Positions 26,259 to 34,494 of a stretch of 64,000 nucleotides of DNA are shown here, piece by piece. This stretch comes from Oscillospiraceae bacterium HV4-5-C5C (GTDB lineage: Bacteria; Bacillota; Clostridia; Saccharofermentanales; Fastidiosipilaceae). Each line of letters begins with the position of its first letter. The first letter of the stretch is position 1. The stretch spans positions 1 to 64,000 of the forward strand of contig JAAVLZ010000014.1 of assembly GCA_012034405.1 (NCBI GenBank), written 5' to 3'. The position numbers and the translations under genes are program-made. A model generated the notes under the pieces. That model saw only the letters and a list, made by a program, of their open reading frames with translations. It was not told where the DNA came from and did not search any database.

Positions 26259-27254
26259 TTAAAATAAAGCGTTTTCCGGATCCAGCCGGCGCACAATGGC
26301 GTTAACGGTCAGGACAAGGATCAAGCCGAACACGGACTGATAAAGCCCGACCGCAGCGCTTTGTGAAAAGTTGAACTGGCCGGATCCCGTCAGGCTGCGG
26401 AACACAAAGGTGTCTATAATATCTGTCTGAGGATATAAAACGGAGTTATTACCGATCAGGTTATAAAAGAGGTCAAAGGAACCACGCAGCACGCCGCCCA
26501 GGCCAAACATAATCAGCAGGATAAAGGTGGGCTTCAAGAGGGGCATGGTAATCAGCCGGATCCGCTGACCTCGGGTCGCGCCATCAATCATGGCTGCTTC
26601 ATATATTTGTGTATCAATCCCGGTGATAGCCGCCAGATAAACAATGACGCCATAGCCCAGGCCATGCCAGATATTAAAGGCAACTATGATATATTTCCAT
26701 ACACCTGGAGAAGTATAAAAGGAAAACGGCTCCTGACCCAGACTCTTAAGGATGGTATTTACAAAGCCGGAACTGTAATTAAAAAAGTTATATGCAAAAG
26801 CACCCACGATAACAAAGGAGATAAAGTAGGGTAACAGAATCAGGGACTGACTCAGTTTACGGAAAAACCGGCTGCCAATCTCTGCCAGCATCACAGCGAC
26901 GATTATCTGCAGGACATTACCCAGCAGTAAAAAAACCAGATTGTAAAGAATTGTATTCCGGGTAATCATCCATAGCTGGCCGTTTTTTACCAGAAAGGCA
27001 AAATTCTGCAGGCCGACAAAGGGACTGGCGAATATGCCTTTACGGACATTGTAATTGACAAACGCGATATAGACCCCAGGCATGGGCAAATACATAAAAA
27101 TAATCAGGTAAATCGTGGCTGGCAAGATCATGAGAAACAAAATCCAATGTTGGCGGATCTCGTAAGCCAGATTTTTAAATGGATTGCCAGAGCGTCCCGC
27201 TTGTCGGTTCAGGTATACGCCTTGGTCATTGGCGGCAGCTGTCTGTGTTTTCAC
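26259..27254 (-). CDS. Carbohydrate ABC transporter permease (CUT1, LplB type)
   Basis: 331 residues starting at GTG 27254, with AGGAGG eight bases upstream; no ATG gives a better start. Six predicted membrane segments, EAA motif EAAMIDGATRGQRIRLITMPL, C-terminal VRRLDPENALF as in LplB-like permeases. First gene of the operon, directly behind a consensus promoter (27391-27419) and a LacI-type palindrome (27344-27357) in the leader. Confidence 0.9.
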   Translation of the reverse strand: MKTQTAAANDQGVYLNRQAGRSGNPFKNLAYEIRQHWILFLMILPATIYLIIFMYLPMPGVYIAFVNYNVRKGIFASPFVGLQNFAFLVKNGQLWMITRNTILYNLVFLLLGNVLQIIVAVMLAEIGSRFFRKLSQSLILLPYFISFVIVGAFAYNFFNYSSGFVNTILKSLGQEPFSFYTSPGVWKYIIVAFNIWHGLGYGVIVYLAAITGIDTQIYEAAMIDGATRGQRIRLITMPLLKPTFILLIMFGLGGVLRGSFDLFYNLIGNNSVLYPQTDIIDTFVFRSLTGSGQFNFSQSAAVGLYQSVFGLILVLTVNAIVRRLDPENALF

Positions 27255-27343
27255 CCTAAATTCCTCCTAACGCCAGGACGCCGGACCAGCTTCGTGTTGG
27301 GGATAGTAGTCCGGACTGGTGAGTTGATCACGGCATCGAGCAA

Positions 27344-27357
27344 TGTAATCGTTTACT
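27344..27357. promoter_or_regulatory. LacI-family operator in the transporter leader
   Basis: TGTAATCGTTTACT, a near palindrome with the central CG typical of LacI-family sites. It lies about 30 bases downstream of the predicted start point of the transporter promoter and 90 bases before the first codon, a position suited to transcription roadblock. It also resembles a cre site, so CcpA cannot be excluded. Confidence 0.65.
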
Positions 27358-27390
27358 CATCTTACTGCATATCACTCAAGTGCATCTGTT

Positions 27391-27419
27391 ATTATATTTT
27401 GTGCCTTTTATCAAGTCAA
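27391..27419 (-). promoter_or_regulatory. Consensus promoter of the oligosaccharide transporter operon
   Basis: Minus-strand TTGACT (27414-27419), 17-base spacer, perfect TATAAT (27391-27396). One of the two strongest promoter matches in the window. Confidence 0.8.
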
Positions 27420-27485
27420 TTCATACGTTACAATTTTCTGCCAAATTTATAGCGATCGGTCTTGGCATCAAGCCCAATTTTCATC

Positions 27486-27514
27486 TTGCCATTTGGGAAT
27501 TTTGGCAGTATTAT
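27486..27514 (+). promoter_or_regulatory. Candidate divergent promoter toward the glycerophosphodiesterase gene
   Basis: TTGCCA (27486-27491), 17-base spacer, TATTAT (27509-27514). The transcript would have a leader of about 200 bases containing the perfect palindrome at 27557-27572. No other structure in 27573-27725 was recognised. Confidence 0.5.
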
Positions 27515-27556
27515 ACCGCAATTTTCGTTTTTAAGCTGTATCAAGCGCGATAATTT

Positions 27557-27572
27557 GTGTAAACGTTTACAC
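27557..27572. promoter_or_regulatory. Perfect 16-base LacI-family operator
   Basis: GTGTAAACGTTTACAC is a perfect palindrome with the central CG of LacI-family operators. It shares TGTAA-CG-TTAC with the site at 27344-27357. It sits about 35-40 bases downstream of the predicted plus-strand start point, mirroring the other site. Two copies flanking divergent promoters suggest one regulator controls both directions. It also fits the CcpA cre consensus. Confidence 0.75.
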
Positions 27573-27725
27573 CATAGCCCGACCGCCGCTCATGCTGGTC
27601 TTCAGATTGATGTCGCGTGGCTTGCTAATTTGCTGCGGAACCGTATCATTAAAACGGCCGGTGCCGGGCCGCGGTGATCTTGCCGCCGGCCAGTCCCGGA
27701 GCCATGTTACCAGGGAGGTAAAAAT

Positions 27726-28454
27726 ATGACACGTTGTTTTGCGCACCGCGGTTTCAGCGGTGCTTACCCTGAAAACTCTATGCTGGCCTTCCAGGCCGCC
27801 ATCAAAACAGGCTGTGAGGGGATCGAGCTGGATGTTCAGCTCACTCAGGACGGTATACCCGTCATTATCCATGATGAAACGGTAGACCGGGTTACAAACG
27901 GCCAAGGTCTGGTGAAGGATCTGACGCTGGCGCAGCTGGAACAGCTGCAGATCCACGCTACCGCAGCAAGCGAGGGGCAGCCGCAGCAGATCCCCACCCT
28001 GGCGGCTTACTTTGAGCTGGTCAGGGACAAGGCTATTATCACCAACATAGAGCTGAAAAACAGCGGCTGGTATTACGAGGATATGGAGCGACAGGTCATC
28101 GACATGATCCGCCGTTATGAGCTGAGCGACCGGATCATTTTTTCTAGTTTTAACCATGCCTCCATGCTGCTGTGTCATGAGCTGGCAGCGGATATCCCGA
28201 CCGCGCTCCTGACCGGCCAGCCGCTACTGGGCAATATCGCGGCGTTTGCCGCCGCTTTGGGCTGCAGTTACCTGCACCCCTATTTTCCGACGGTGGACGC
28301 CGCGTTGCTGAAAGCCTGCCACGAGCGCGGGCTTGGCGTCAATACCTGGACGGTTAACGAGACACAAGATATGACGCGGCTGAAGCGGCTGGGAGCCGAC
28401 GGCCTGATCAGTAACAATCCGGACCAGGTTCTGGCTGTACTGCGGCAAGCCTGA
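27726..28454 (+). CDS. Glycerophosphodiester phosphodiesterase (UgpQ-like)
   Basis: 242 residues of the GDPD TIM-barrel family: FAHRGFSGAYPENS, catalytic His in HRG, metal ligands in GIELDVQLTQDG, second His in VIIHDETVDR, and C-terminal GLGVNTWTVNETQDM. It cleaves glycerophosphodiesters to glycerol 3-phosphate and an alcohol. No signal peptide, so cytoplasmic. AGGGAGG precedes the ATG. Divergent from the sugar transporter and sharing its operator region, which raises the possibility that the real substrate is a glycerophosphorylated glycan fragment (inference). Confidence 0.9.
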   Translation: MTRCFAHRGFSGAYPENSMLAFQAAIKTGCEGIELDVQLTQDGIPVIIHDETVDRVTNGQGLVKDLTLAQLEQLQIHATAASEGQPQQIPTLAAYFELVRDKAIITNIELKNSGWYYEDMERQVIDMIRRYELSDRIIFSSFNHASMLLCHELAADIPTALLTGQPLLGNIAAFAAALGCSYLHPYFPTVDAALLKACHERGLGVNTWTVNETQDMTRLKRLGADGLISNNPDQVLAVLRQA

Positions 28455-28464
28455 GCCGGTCTGC

Positions 28465-29772
28465 TCAGTCCAGTTCCAATTTGATAATGGTATCCGGGGC
28501 GGGCGGCAGGCCGGCGGGTAGGATCAGACTCAGCCGGTCACGGTCGATGTCTGCCTGCACCGCTGGTCCACTTAGCAGCGCCGCCCGCCGCAGCCGGAGC
28601 GAAGCCGGCCAGTCCAGCGACCGACCGGCAAATCGGTCAGGATTCAGGATATGCAGATATATCGCTTGCCGGCCGGTCACACTGCCAAATACCCCCTCTT
28701 CAGGCTGCCAGAGCCCTGCCCGGGTCTGGTAAACCGCTTCGCCATTATGGGCCAGCCATTGTCCCAGCTGGCGGAATAAATTAACAGCGGGCTCTGGTAT
28801 CCGGCCGTCCGGATCTGGCCCGACATTAAGGATCAGGTTTCCGTCACGGCAGATCGTGTCAACCAGGTGGCGCAGCAGCTGTGGCAGACTCATGTACTGA
28901 TCGTCAGGACGGTAGCCCCAGGCACTGGATACGGAAAAACATTTTTCCCATGGGTACGATCTGATAGGGCCGGTAACCGGGTCCGCCCCCTCTTCACACT
29001 GAAAATCGCCTTTGTAGCCGCTGCGGGGCGTAAACAGCATCGTGGGATTGCTTTGCCGCAGTTGCCGGCAAAGGGTCAGAGGATCCCACAGCCAGGCCGC
29101 ATCAGCATCCGTACCCTGATGAGCCAGCCAGCCGCCGTCAAACCACATAATCGGCACCGGGCCATAGTTTTGAGCCAGCTCCGACAGCTGCCGGCAGGCC
29201 TGCTGTTTCATAGCCTGAGCGCTATCCGGCAGACCGCGAGGATCAAAATAGCCAGGGAAACGCCAGTCCATGGGCGAATAATATAGTCCGGCTGGAATCC
29301 GGTGAGCGCGGCAGGCCGTTACATAAGCGCGGACATAATCCTCACCAGGGCCGCAGCGCACCGTGGTGAAGTCTTTCCAGCTGTTCTGGCTGTCCCACAT
29401 TGAATAGCCGTCATGGTGCCGCGTCACCATAACCGCGTATTTCAGGCCCGCCTCTTCAGCCAGATCCAGCCAGCCCTGACTCATTTCGGCCGCGGACAAC
29501 GCTGGTCGCCAGGTCCGGGCCAGTTCCCGGTAACTGGTTTCATCATAATGTTGATTAAAATAGGCCCATTCGCCCTGACCAATCCGCGCATACACACCCC
29601 AGTGAATAAACAGTCCCAGCTTGGCATCGCGCCACCAGGCCAACTGCGATTCATCCAATTGCAGATCCGAAGCATCCAGACCCGGTAATGCTGCCCGGCT
29701 GCCAGCAGGATCTACCTGGCTCTTGAGCTTAGACGCCAGTTCTGCTCCGTTCATTTCAGGTTCTACAGCCAT
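28465..29772 (-). CDS. GH29 alpha-L-fucosidase
   Basis: 435 residues from the ATG at 29772, preceded by AGGAGG; an upstream ATG has no site. GH29 hallmarks: WWRDAKLGLFIHWGVYA near the N-terminus, TRHHDGYSMWDS, and MWFDGGW (near residue 211) with the expected nucleophile Asp, followed by NLILNVGPDPDGRIP. No signal peptide, so it should act on imported fucosylated oligosaccharides. Convergent with the glycerophosphodiesterase gene, 10 bases apart. Confidence 0.92.
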   Translation of the reverse strand: MAVEPEMNGAELASKLKSQVDPAGSRAALPGLDASDLQLDESQLAWWRDAKLGLFIHWGVYARIGQGEWAYFNQHYDETSYRELARTWRPALSAAEMSQGWLDLAEEAGLKYAVMVTRHHDGYSMWDSQNSWKDFTTVRCGPGEDYVRAYVTACRAHRIPAGLYYSPMDWRFPGYFDPRGLPDSAQAMKQQACRQLSELAQNYGPVPIMWFDGGWLAHQGTDADAAWLWDPLTLCRQLRQSNPTMLFTPRSGYKGDFQCEEGADPVTGPIRSYPWEKCFSVSSAWGYRPDDQYMSLPQLLRHLVDTICRDGNLILNVGPDPDGRIPEPAVNLFRQLGQWLAHNGEAVYQTRAGLWQPEEGVFGSVTGRQAIYLHILNPDRFAGRSLDWPASLRLRRAALLSGPAVQADIDRDRLSLILPAGLPPAPDTIIKLELD

Positions 29773-29868
29773 ACAATTAACCTCCTGGCATTTTATGCTG
29801 GTATTATCACCCATCCGGGTTAGGTCCCGCAGGACAATATTCAGCTGAAACTTGGACTTTTTTTAGTT

Positions 29869-29885
29869 CTTACAAAAGCTGTAAG
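29869..29885. promoter_or_regulatory. Candidate BceR-type operator
   Basis: Palindrome CTTACA-AAAGC-TGTAAG, perfect six-base arms, about 55 bases upstream of the ABC ATPase start. It resembles the TNACA-N4-TGTAA site bound by BceR-like regulators, but with a 5-base spacer. The cognate regulator is the third gene of the operon. Confidence 0.6.
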
Positions 29886-29940
29886 GTTATTTGGCCGGAA
29901 GGCGCTGATAATGAAGGTATCAAATTTTGGAGGCATATAT

Positions 29941-30717
29941 ATGACAGCGACCCGGATTCTGGAAGTCAAAGCGCTTTATAAAAGTTATGGCCAGGGCGCC
30001 AACCGCACTGAAGCGCTGCGCGGCCTTAGTTTTGACGTGCTTGAAGGGGAGTTTTTGGGCATTATGGGGGCCAGCGGCTCTGGCAAGACCACCCTGCTCA
30101 ACTGCCTGGCCACCATGCTTAAGCCCAGCTCCGGCCAGATACTGCTGCAGGGACAGGACCTGACCACCCTGAGCGGGCCGGCGCTGGCTGACTATCGCGG
30201 CCAGACCATTGGCTATCTGTTTCAGGAATTTGAGCTGCTGGATAATCTGACGGTCCGAGAAAACATTCTGCTGCCGCTCCTGCTGCATCACACCCCTCGT
30301 GCTGAGGCCGAGGTCAGTCTGCAGACGGTCAGTGGCTGGATGGGGCTGGATGATTTGCTGGAGCAATTTCCGGCCCAGCTGTCCGGTGGACAAAAACAGC
30401 GAACAGCCGCCGCCCGGGCCCTCATCGGCCAGCAAAGCCTGGTGCTGGCGGATGAGCCTACGGGTCAATTGGACAGTGTCACGGCGCGTCAATTGATGGA
30501 CCGGCTGTCGCTCATTCATCAAAGTGCTCACAAAACCCTGATTATGGTCACCCATGACAGCGCCGCTGCCAGTTTTTGCTCCCGGATTCTGTTTATCCGG
30601 GATGGGGGGCTTTATCACGAACTGCGCCGGGAGCAGAATGAATCACGGCAGGCGTTTTACAGCAGAATTGCCACAACGGTCACGCAACTGGGAGGAGGTC
30701 AGGCTCATGTTCTTTAA
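29941..30717 (+). CDS. bceA: Bce-type ABC transporter ATP-binding protein
   Basis: 258 residues from the ATG at 29941 with GGAGG six bases upstream; an ATG ten codons earlier overlaps that site. Walker A GASGSGKTTLLN, Q-loop FQEFELLDNLTV, signature LSGGQKQRT and Walker B LVLADEPTGQLD identify a MacB/LolD/BceA-class ATPase. First gene of an ATPase-permease-regulator-kinase module of the kind that senses and detoxifies cell-wall-active peptides such as bacitracin. Its end overlaps the permease start by 11 bases. Confidence 0.9.
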   Translation: MTATRILEVKALYKSYGQGANRTEALRGLSFDVLEGEFLGIMGASGSGKTTLLNCLATMLKPSSGQILLQGQDLTTLSGPALADYRGQTIGYLFQEFELLDNLTVRENILLPLLLHHTPRAEAEVSLQTVSGWMGLDDLLEQFPAQLSGGQKQRTAAARALIGQQSLVLADEPTGQLDSVTARQLMDRLSLIHQSAHKTLIMVTHDSAAASFCSRILFIRDGGLYHELRREQNESRQAFYSRIATTVTQLGGGQAHVL

Positions 30718-32769
30718 GCAGCTTCACCGCCAGACCAAGCAAGACCGACAAGAAAATGGTCTGTATTATTCGTCCCTGGTCATCGCCATTATGGCCTTTT
30801 ACACCTTACTCTCGCTGCCCCGCCAGGATGTGATGCTCTATCTGCGCACCCTTGAAAGCCAGGCGTTAAGTAAGCTTTTCACCTTGATTCCACTGATATT
30901 TTTTTGTCGCTGTTTGTCGTTTTTTTCCTGGTCTATCTGGCTACAAAAGCGACGCTGGAGCGGCGCCGAAAGCAGCTGGGACTCTATCTGATGCTGGGGC
31001 TGAGTCAGGGCCGCCTTTTTGCCCGGTTAATGCTTGAAGCCCTGTGGAACAGTGGCGCGGCCTTATTACTGGGCTTACCTCTGGCTTTACTGCTGACTGA
31101 AACGACCAGCCTGATCACCGCTAAAATCGTTGGGCTTGATTTATTGCAGCATCAGTTCAGTCTGTACCCCTCTGCCCTGCTGCTCACGGTAACCGGATTT
31201 TCAACGGTCCAGTTGCTTTCAATGGCGCTGCTCAGCGCCTATTATTGCCGGCAGACTCCGGCCACGTTGCTGCGTCCGCCCGTTGAGCGCCAGCAATGCC
31301 CCCGCACACGCGGTCTGAGTTGGCTGGCTTTGTTATCCGGCGGAGTCCTGTTATTGGTGGCCTATACCGGCGGTATCCTTTGGCTCAGAGCGTTCAAACT
31401 GTGGTTGACTGCGGTAATCCTGCTTTGCGGTATCGGCGGTACGTTCTTACTATATCAGGGATTAGGCGGACTGCTGGGCCGGTCAGCGCGACGCCGCAGC
31501 CGGCAACTTAGCGGTCTGGCCATATTTAATCAGCGGGAACTGCAGGAGCACGCTTTATATGAACACCGCACGCTGGCCATAGCCTCTCTGCTCATGCTGT
31601 TAGCCTTAAGCTGCGTCAGCTTTGGAATTGGCACCGGCTTTGGCCGGGTACAGCCCCAGGCGCGTAGTGTGGATTTTTCTATCAGCGCGGATGAACAACA
31701 GGTAACTAATGCCCTGGCTGCATCAGAAGCCCAACAGCAAATAGCCGCTTTATACCCCGTGTATCTCAACTATTTTGACAGTCAGGGCAGTTCAGATCTG
31801 TTTTCCTGGGCTGGGTTAGGTTCAGCCCTACGGGCTTTGCCGGCAAGCGACACGCAGCAAAATCTGGTGGATAATCTGGCTAATAGAGATGGGCTTTATC
31901 TGATCGCGCTGAGTAGCTACAACGCACTTTGTGAATCAGCCGGTTTACCGGCTTTAACCCTGGGAGACCAGCAGGCCTTACTTTATACCAGCATGTCAGA
32001 TAGCCAGGCTTTTCAACAGCTATTGCAGCAGGCCCTAGACGCGACACCGTCAATAGAAATCAAGGGTCAGTCCATTCAGCTGTTACCCCGTCTGGAAACC
32101 ATCAACTTAGTCGCCGACCGCGCCATTACCATCTATCTGGGCCTGATTGTGAGTGACGACAATTATCGGCGCTGGTCTGGCGATACCAATATGAGCCAGG
32201 CTTTCTGCTGGAATCTACGCCTGAACCCCCGGCTGGTCCGGCAGAAGGGCCTGATTCAGGCGATCTCAGACTTACAGCAGCCATTGGACGCAGCCGGGCT
32301 GAGTTATGACAGTTATCTGTCTGGTATTGGCCGGCGCTTGTTTTATACCGTCGCGTCAAGCTACCTCACCATCTACCTGGGGATTCTGTTCCTGATCATA
32401 GCCAATACCCTGCTGGGTCTGAAATATCTGCAGCAGCAGCAACTGACCCGGCGCCGCTGGCTGACGCTGCTGCTACTGGGCGCCCGGACAGAAGACCTGG
32501 CCGGCGCTTGTCATAAACAGATATTACAGTATTTTGGTCTGGTCCTGATCCCGGCTCTTTTTAGCAGTTTATTTGCCGTCGCCGCGATGTTCAGTTCATT
32601 TTTGGAATTACCGGCAGGTGTGCCAGTCTGGCAGGTTGCCGCCGTATCCGGAGCGGCCTTGGTCGGTTTTGCTGTGATAGAATGGCTGTACATCAGATCA
32701 ATTCAACAGACTGCCGGCCGGCAGCTTCGTCAACTGGCTGCGGCAGATAGGGATGGAGTCTTTGAGTAA
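30707..32769 (+). pseudogene. bceB: Bce-type ABC transporter permease with a homopolymer frameshift
   Basis: The ATG at 30707 (site GGGAGGAGG) opens MFFKQLHRQTKQDRQENGLYYSSLVIAIMA, as in BceB. After FTLIPLIF the reading leaves frame in a run of seven T (30899-30905). The remaining 620 residues are in the next frame from 30904: SLFVVFFLVYLATKATLERRRKQLGLYLMLG, FtsX-like helices, a large extracellular domain (about 31660-32340) and terminal helices. Eight T would restore one frame of about 687 residues. So one T is missing, by mutation, slippage-based switching or sequencing error. Without full-length permease the module could neither transport nor relay a signal to its kinase. Confidence 0.82.
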
Positions 32770-33436
32770 GATTTTTATTGTCGAAGATGAGCCGGCATTA
32801 GCCGTGGAGCTTTGCCATCTGTTCCGCCAGGCGGGACATGAAGCAGGCAGCCTGCTTTCCTTTGTGCAGCCCGTGACTGACATCCTGGCTTATCAGCCGG
32901 ACCTGCTGATCCTGGATCTCAATTTGCCGGGTCAATCCGGTTATGATCTTTGCCGGCAGCTGAAGGCCCACTCAGGGTTTCCTATCCTGGTGCTGACCGC
33001 CCGGGATACACTGGCAGATGAGCTTCTGGCTCTTAACCTGGGGGCGGATGATTATATCAGCAAACCCTTCCGGCTAGAACGGCTGTTAGCCCGGACCCTG
33101 CGTTTGCTTAACACCTACAGTCAGTTAGGCCAATTGCTGCATGCTGCCGGTTTTTCGCTGGATCTGCATACATATAAGGTGGTGTATCGGTCACGCTATG
33201 TAATGCTGACAGAAACAGAAGGACAGATTTTGCAGGCCCTGATGCAAGCCTGCCCCCAGCCACTGAGCCGTGACCAGCTGGGCCGCCAGGTCTGGGGACA
33301 GACAGATTATACTGATCCTAATATTTTGGCAGTCAATATCACCAGGCTACGCCGCAGTTTGGCCCGGCTGGACGCGGCTGATCGTTTGGAAACCATCCGG
33401 GGTCTGGGCTACCGGCTCAATGAGGCTGATATATGA
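32753..33436 (+). CDS. bceR: OmpR/PhoB-type response regulator (BceR-like)
   Basis: 227 residues. Receiver domain with acidic pocket VEDEP, phospho-acceptor Asp in LLILDLNLPGQSGYD, Lys in ISKPFRLERLLAR, then a winged-helix domain ending TIRGLGYRLN. It overlaps the permease gene by 17 bases and the kinase gene by 4. It should activate the upstream ATPase-permease genes through the palindrome at 29869-29885. Confidence 0.92.
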   Translation: MESLSKIFIVEDEPALAVELCHLFRQAGHEAGSLLSFVQPVTDILAYQPDLLILDLNLPGQSGYDLCRQLKAHSGFPILVLTARDTLADELLALNLGADDYISKPFRLERLLARTLRLLNTYSQLGQLLHAAGFSLDLHTYKVVYRSRYVMLTETEGQILQALMQACPQPLSRDQLGRQVWGQTDYTDPNILAVNITRLRRSLARLDAADRLETIRGLGYRLNEADI

Positions 33437-34494
33437 AAAACGCTGTGAGCCATCACCGATTAGGCGAGTTATATAAGCTATGGCTGTTATTGGCTACAGA
33501 TGCCTTTTTCATTTTATTGCTATGGCTGATCTCGCCGGCATATCTGCTCCCCCTGTCTGGCCTGATCCTCTTGTTCAGTGGTCTGACAGGAGGGTTGTGG
33601 CTGGTCTTAAGCCGCCTGCAGAATCGCCGGCAACTCTCTGCCTGGCAAAACTGGGTCAGGCAGCCAGATCAGGATCATCTGCTCAAGCTGCGGCAGAGCG
33701 GTTCATCAGCCTGCCATCCTGCCCTGCTGGCGTTGCTTCAAACTCAACGCCAGCAGCTTGAGCAAAACCAGCAGCAGCAGCAGGCGGATCAACAATTTGT
33801 TGAGCTCTGGGCCCATGAAATCAAGACTAGCCTGGCCTTGCTCGGTCTTCTGCAAAATCACTATCAGTCACAGCTGCCCACCCGATTGGATCTACAGCTA
33901 CAACAGATCCAGCAGCGGATGAATCAGTCGGTTAACCGGATGCTATATTACAGCAGACTGACAGACGCTCACCCGGATGTCCGCCTGCGGCGTCTGGATT
34001 TAACATAAGTAGTGGCTGAGGCTCTGGATGATTGCCGCCCGCTGGCAGCAGAGAGAGGCGTTCTGCTGCAGTCACAGAATGCGGAACCATCAACTGCCAG
34101 TCAGCTGATGGTCTATAGCGACCGGCGGGTCCTGCTTTTTATTTTGGGGCAGTTACTGGACAACGCCTGTAAATACGCGGACTCGCCCGGCGGCTTGGTA
34201 CAGCTCAAGCTAATTCAGGATCTGGTTGCAGGCAGGGTCTGTCTGCAGGTGTGGAATAACGGACCGGGGGTTCGTCCTGAGGACCTGCCGTTTATATTTG
34301 ATAAAGGTTTTTCCGGGCAACGCCCCGGGCAGCACGCTACTGGCTTTGGTTTGTATCTGGCACGCAGTTACGCCCGGCAGTTAGCCATAAAACTGGAGAT
34401 CAGCGCGGATTCAGCCTGCGGCCAGGGGTTTGGCATTCAGATGGTTTTCCCCGGGCTTAAGGTTCAGCCGCGGTCATTACCTGGCGGGGATTGA
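33433..34494 (+). pseudogene. bceS: BceS-type sensor histidine kinase with an internal stop codon
   Basis: Two transmembrane helices near the N-terminus with almost no extracellular loop (intramembrane-sensing type), phospho-acceptor box WAHEIKTSLALLG, then SRLTDAHPDVRLRRLDLT. An in-frame TAA at 34006-34008 interrupts the gene. The same frame continues with VVAEALDDCRPLAAERGV, QLLDNACKYAD, NGPGVRPEDLPFIFDKGFSG and HATGFGLYLARSYA, the ATP-binding domain. A CAA (Gln) to TAA change would explain it. The product would lack ATP binding. The last 38 bases overlap the convergent AraC gene. Confidence 0.85.

Noticed and set aside
27567-28178. 203-codon open frame on the minus strand
   Set aside because: Antisense to the glycerophosphodiesterase gene and lacks recognisable motifs.
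29920-30618. 232-codon open frame on the minus strand
   Set aside because: Antisense to the ABC ATPase gene, which has all its catalytic motifs; composition is a mirror of the sense gene.
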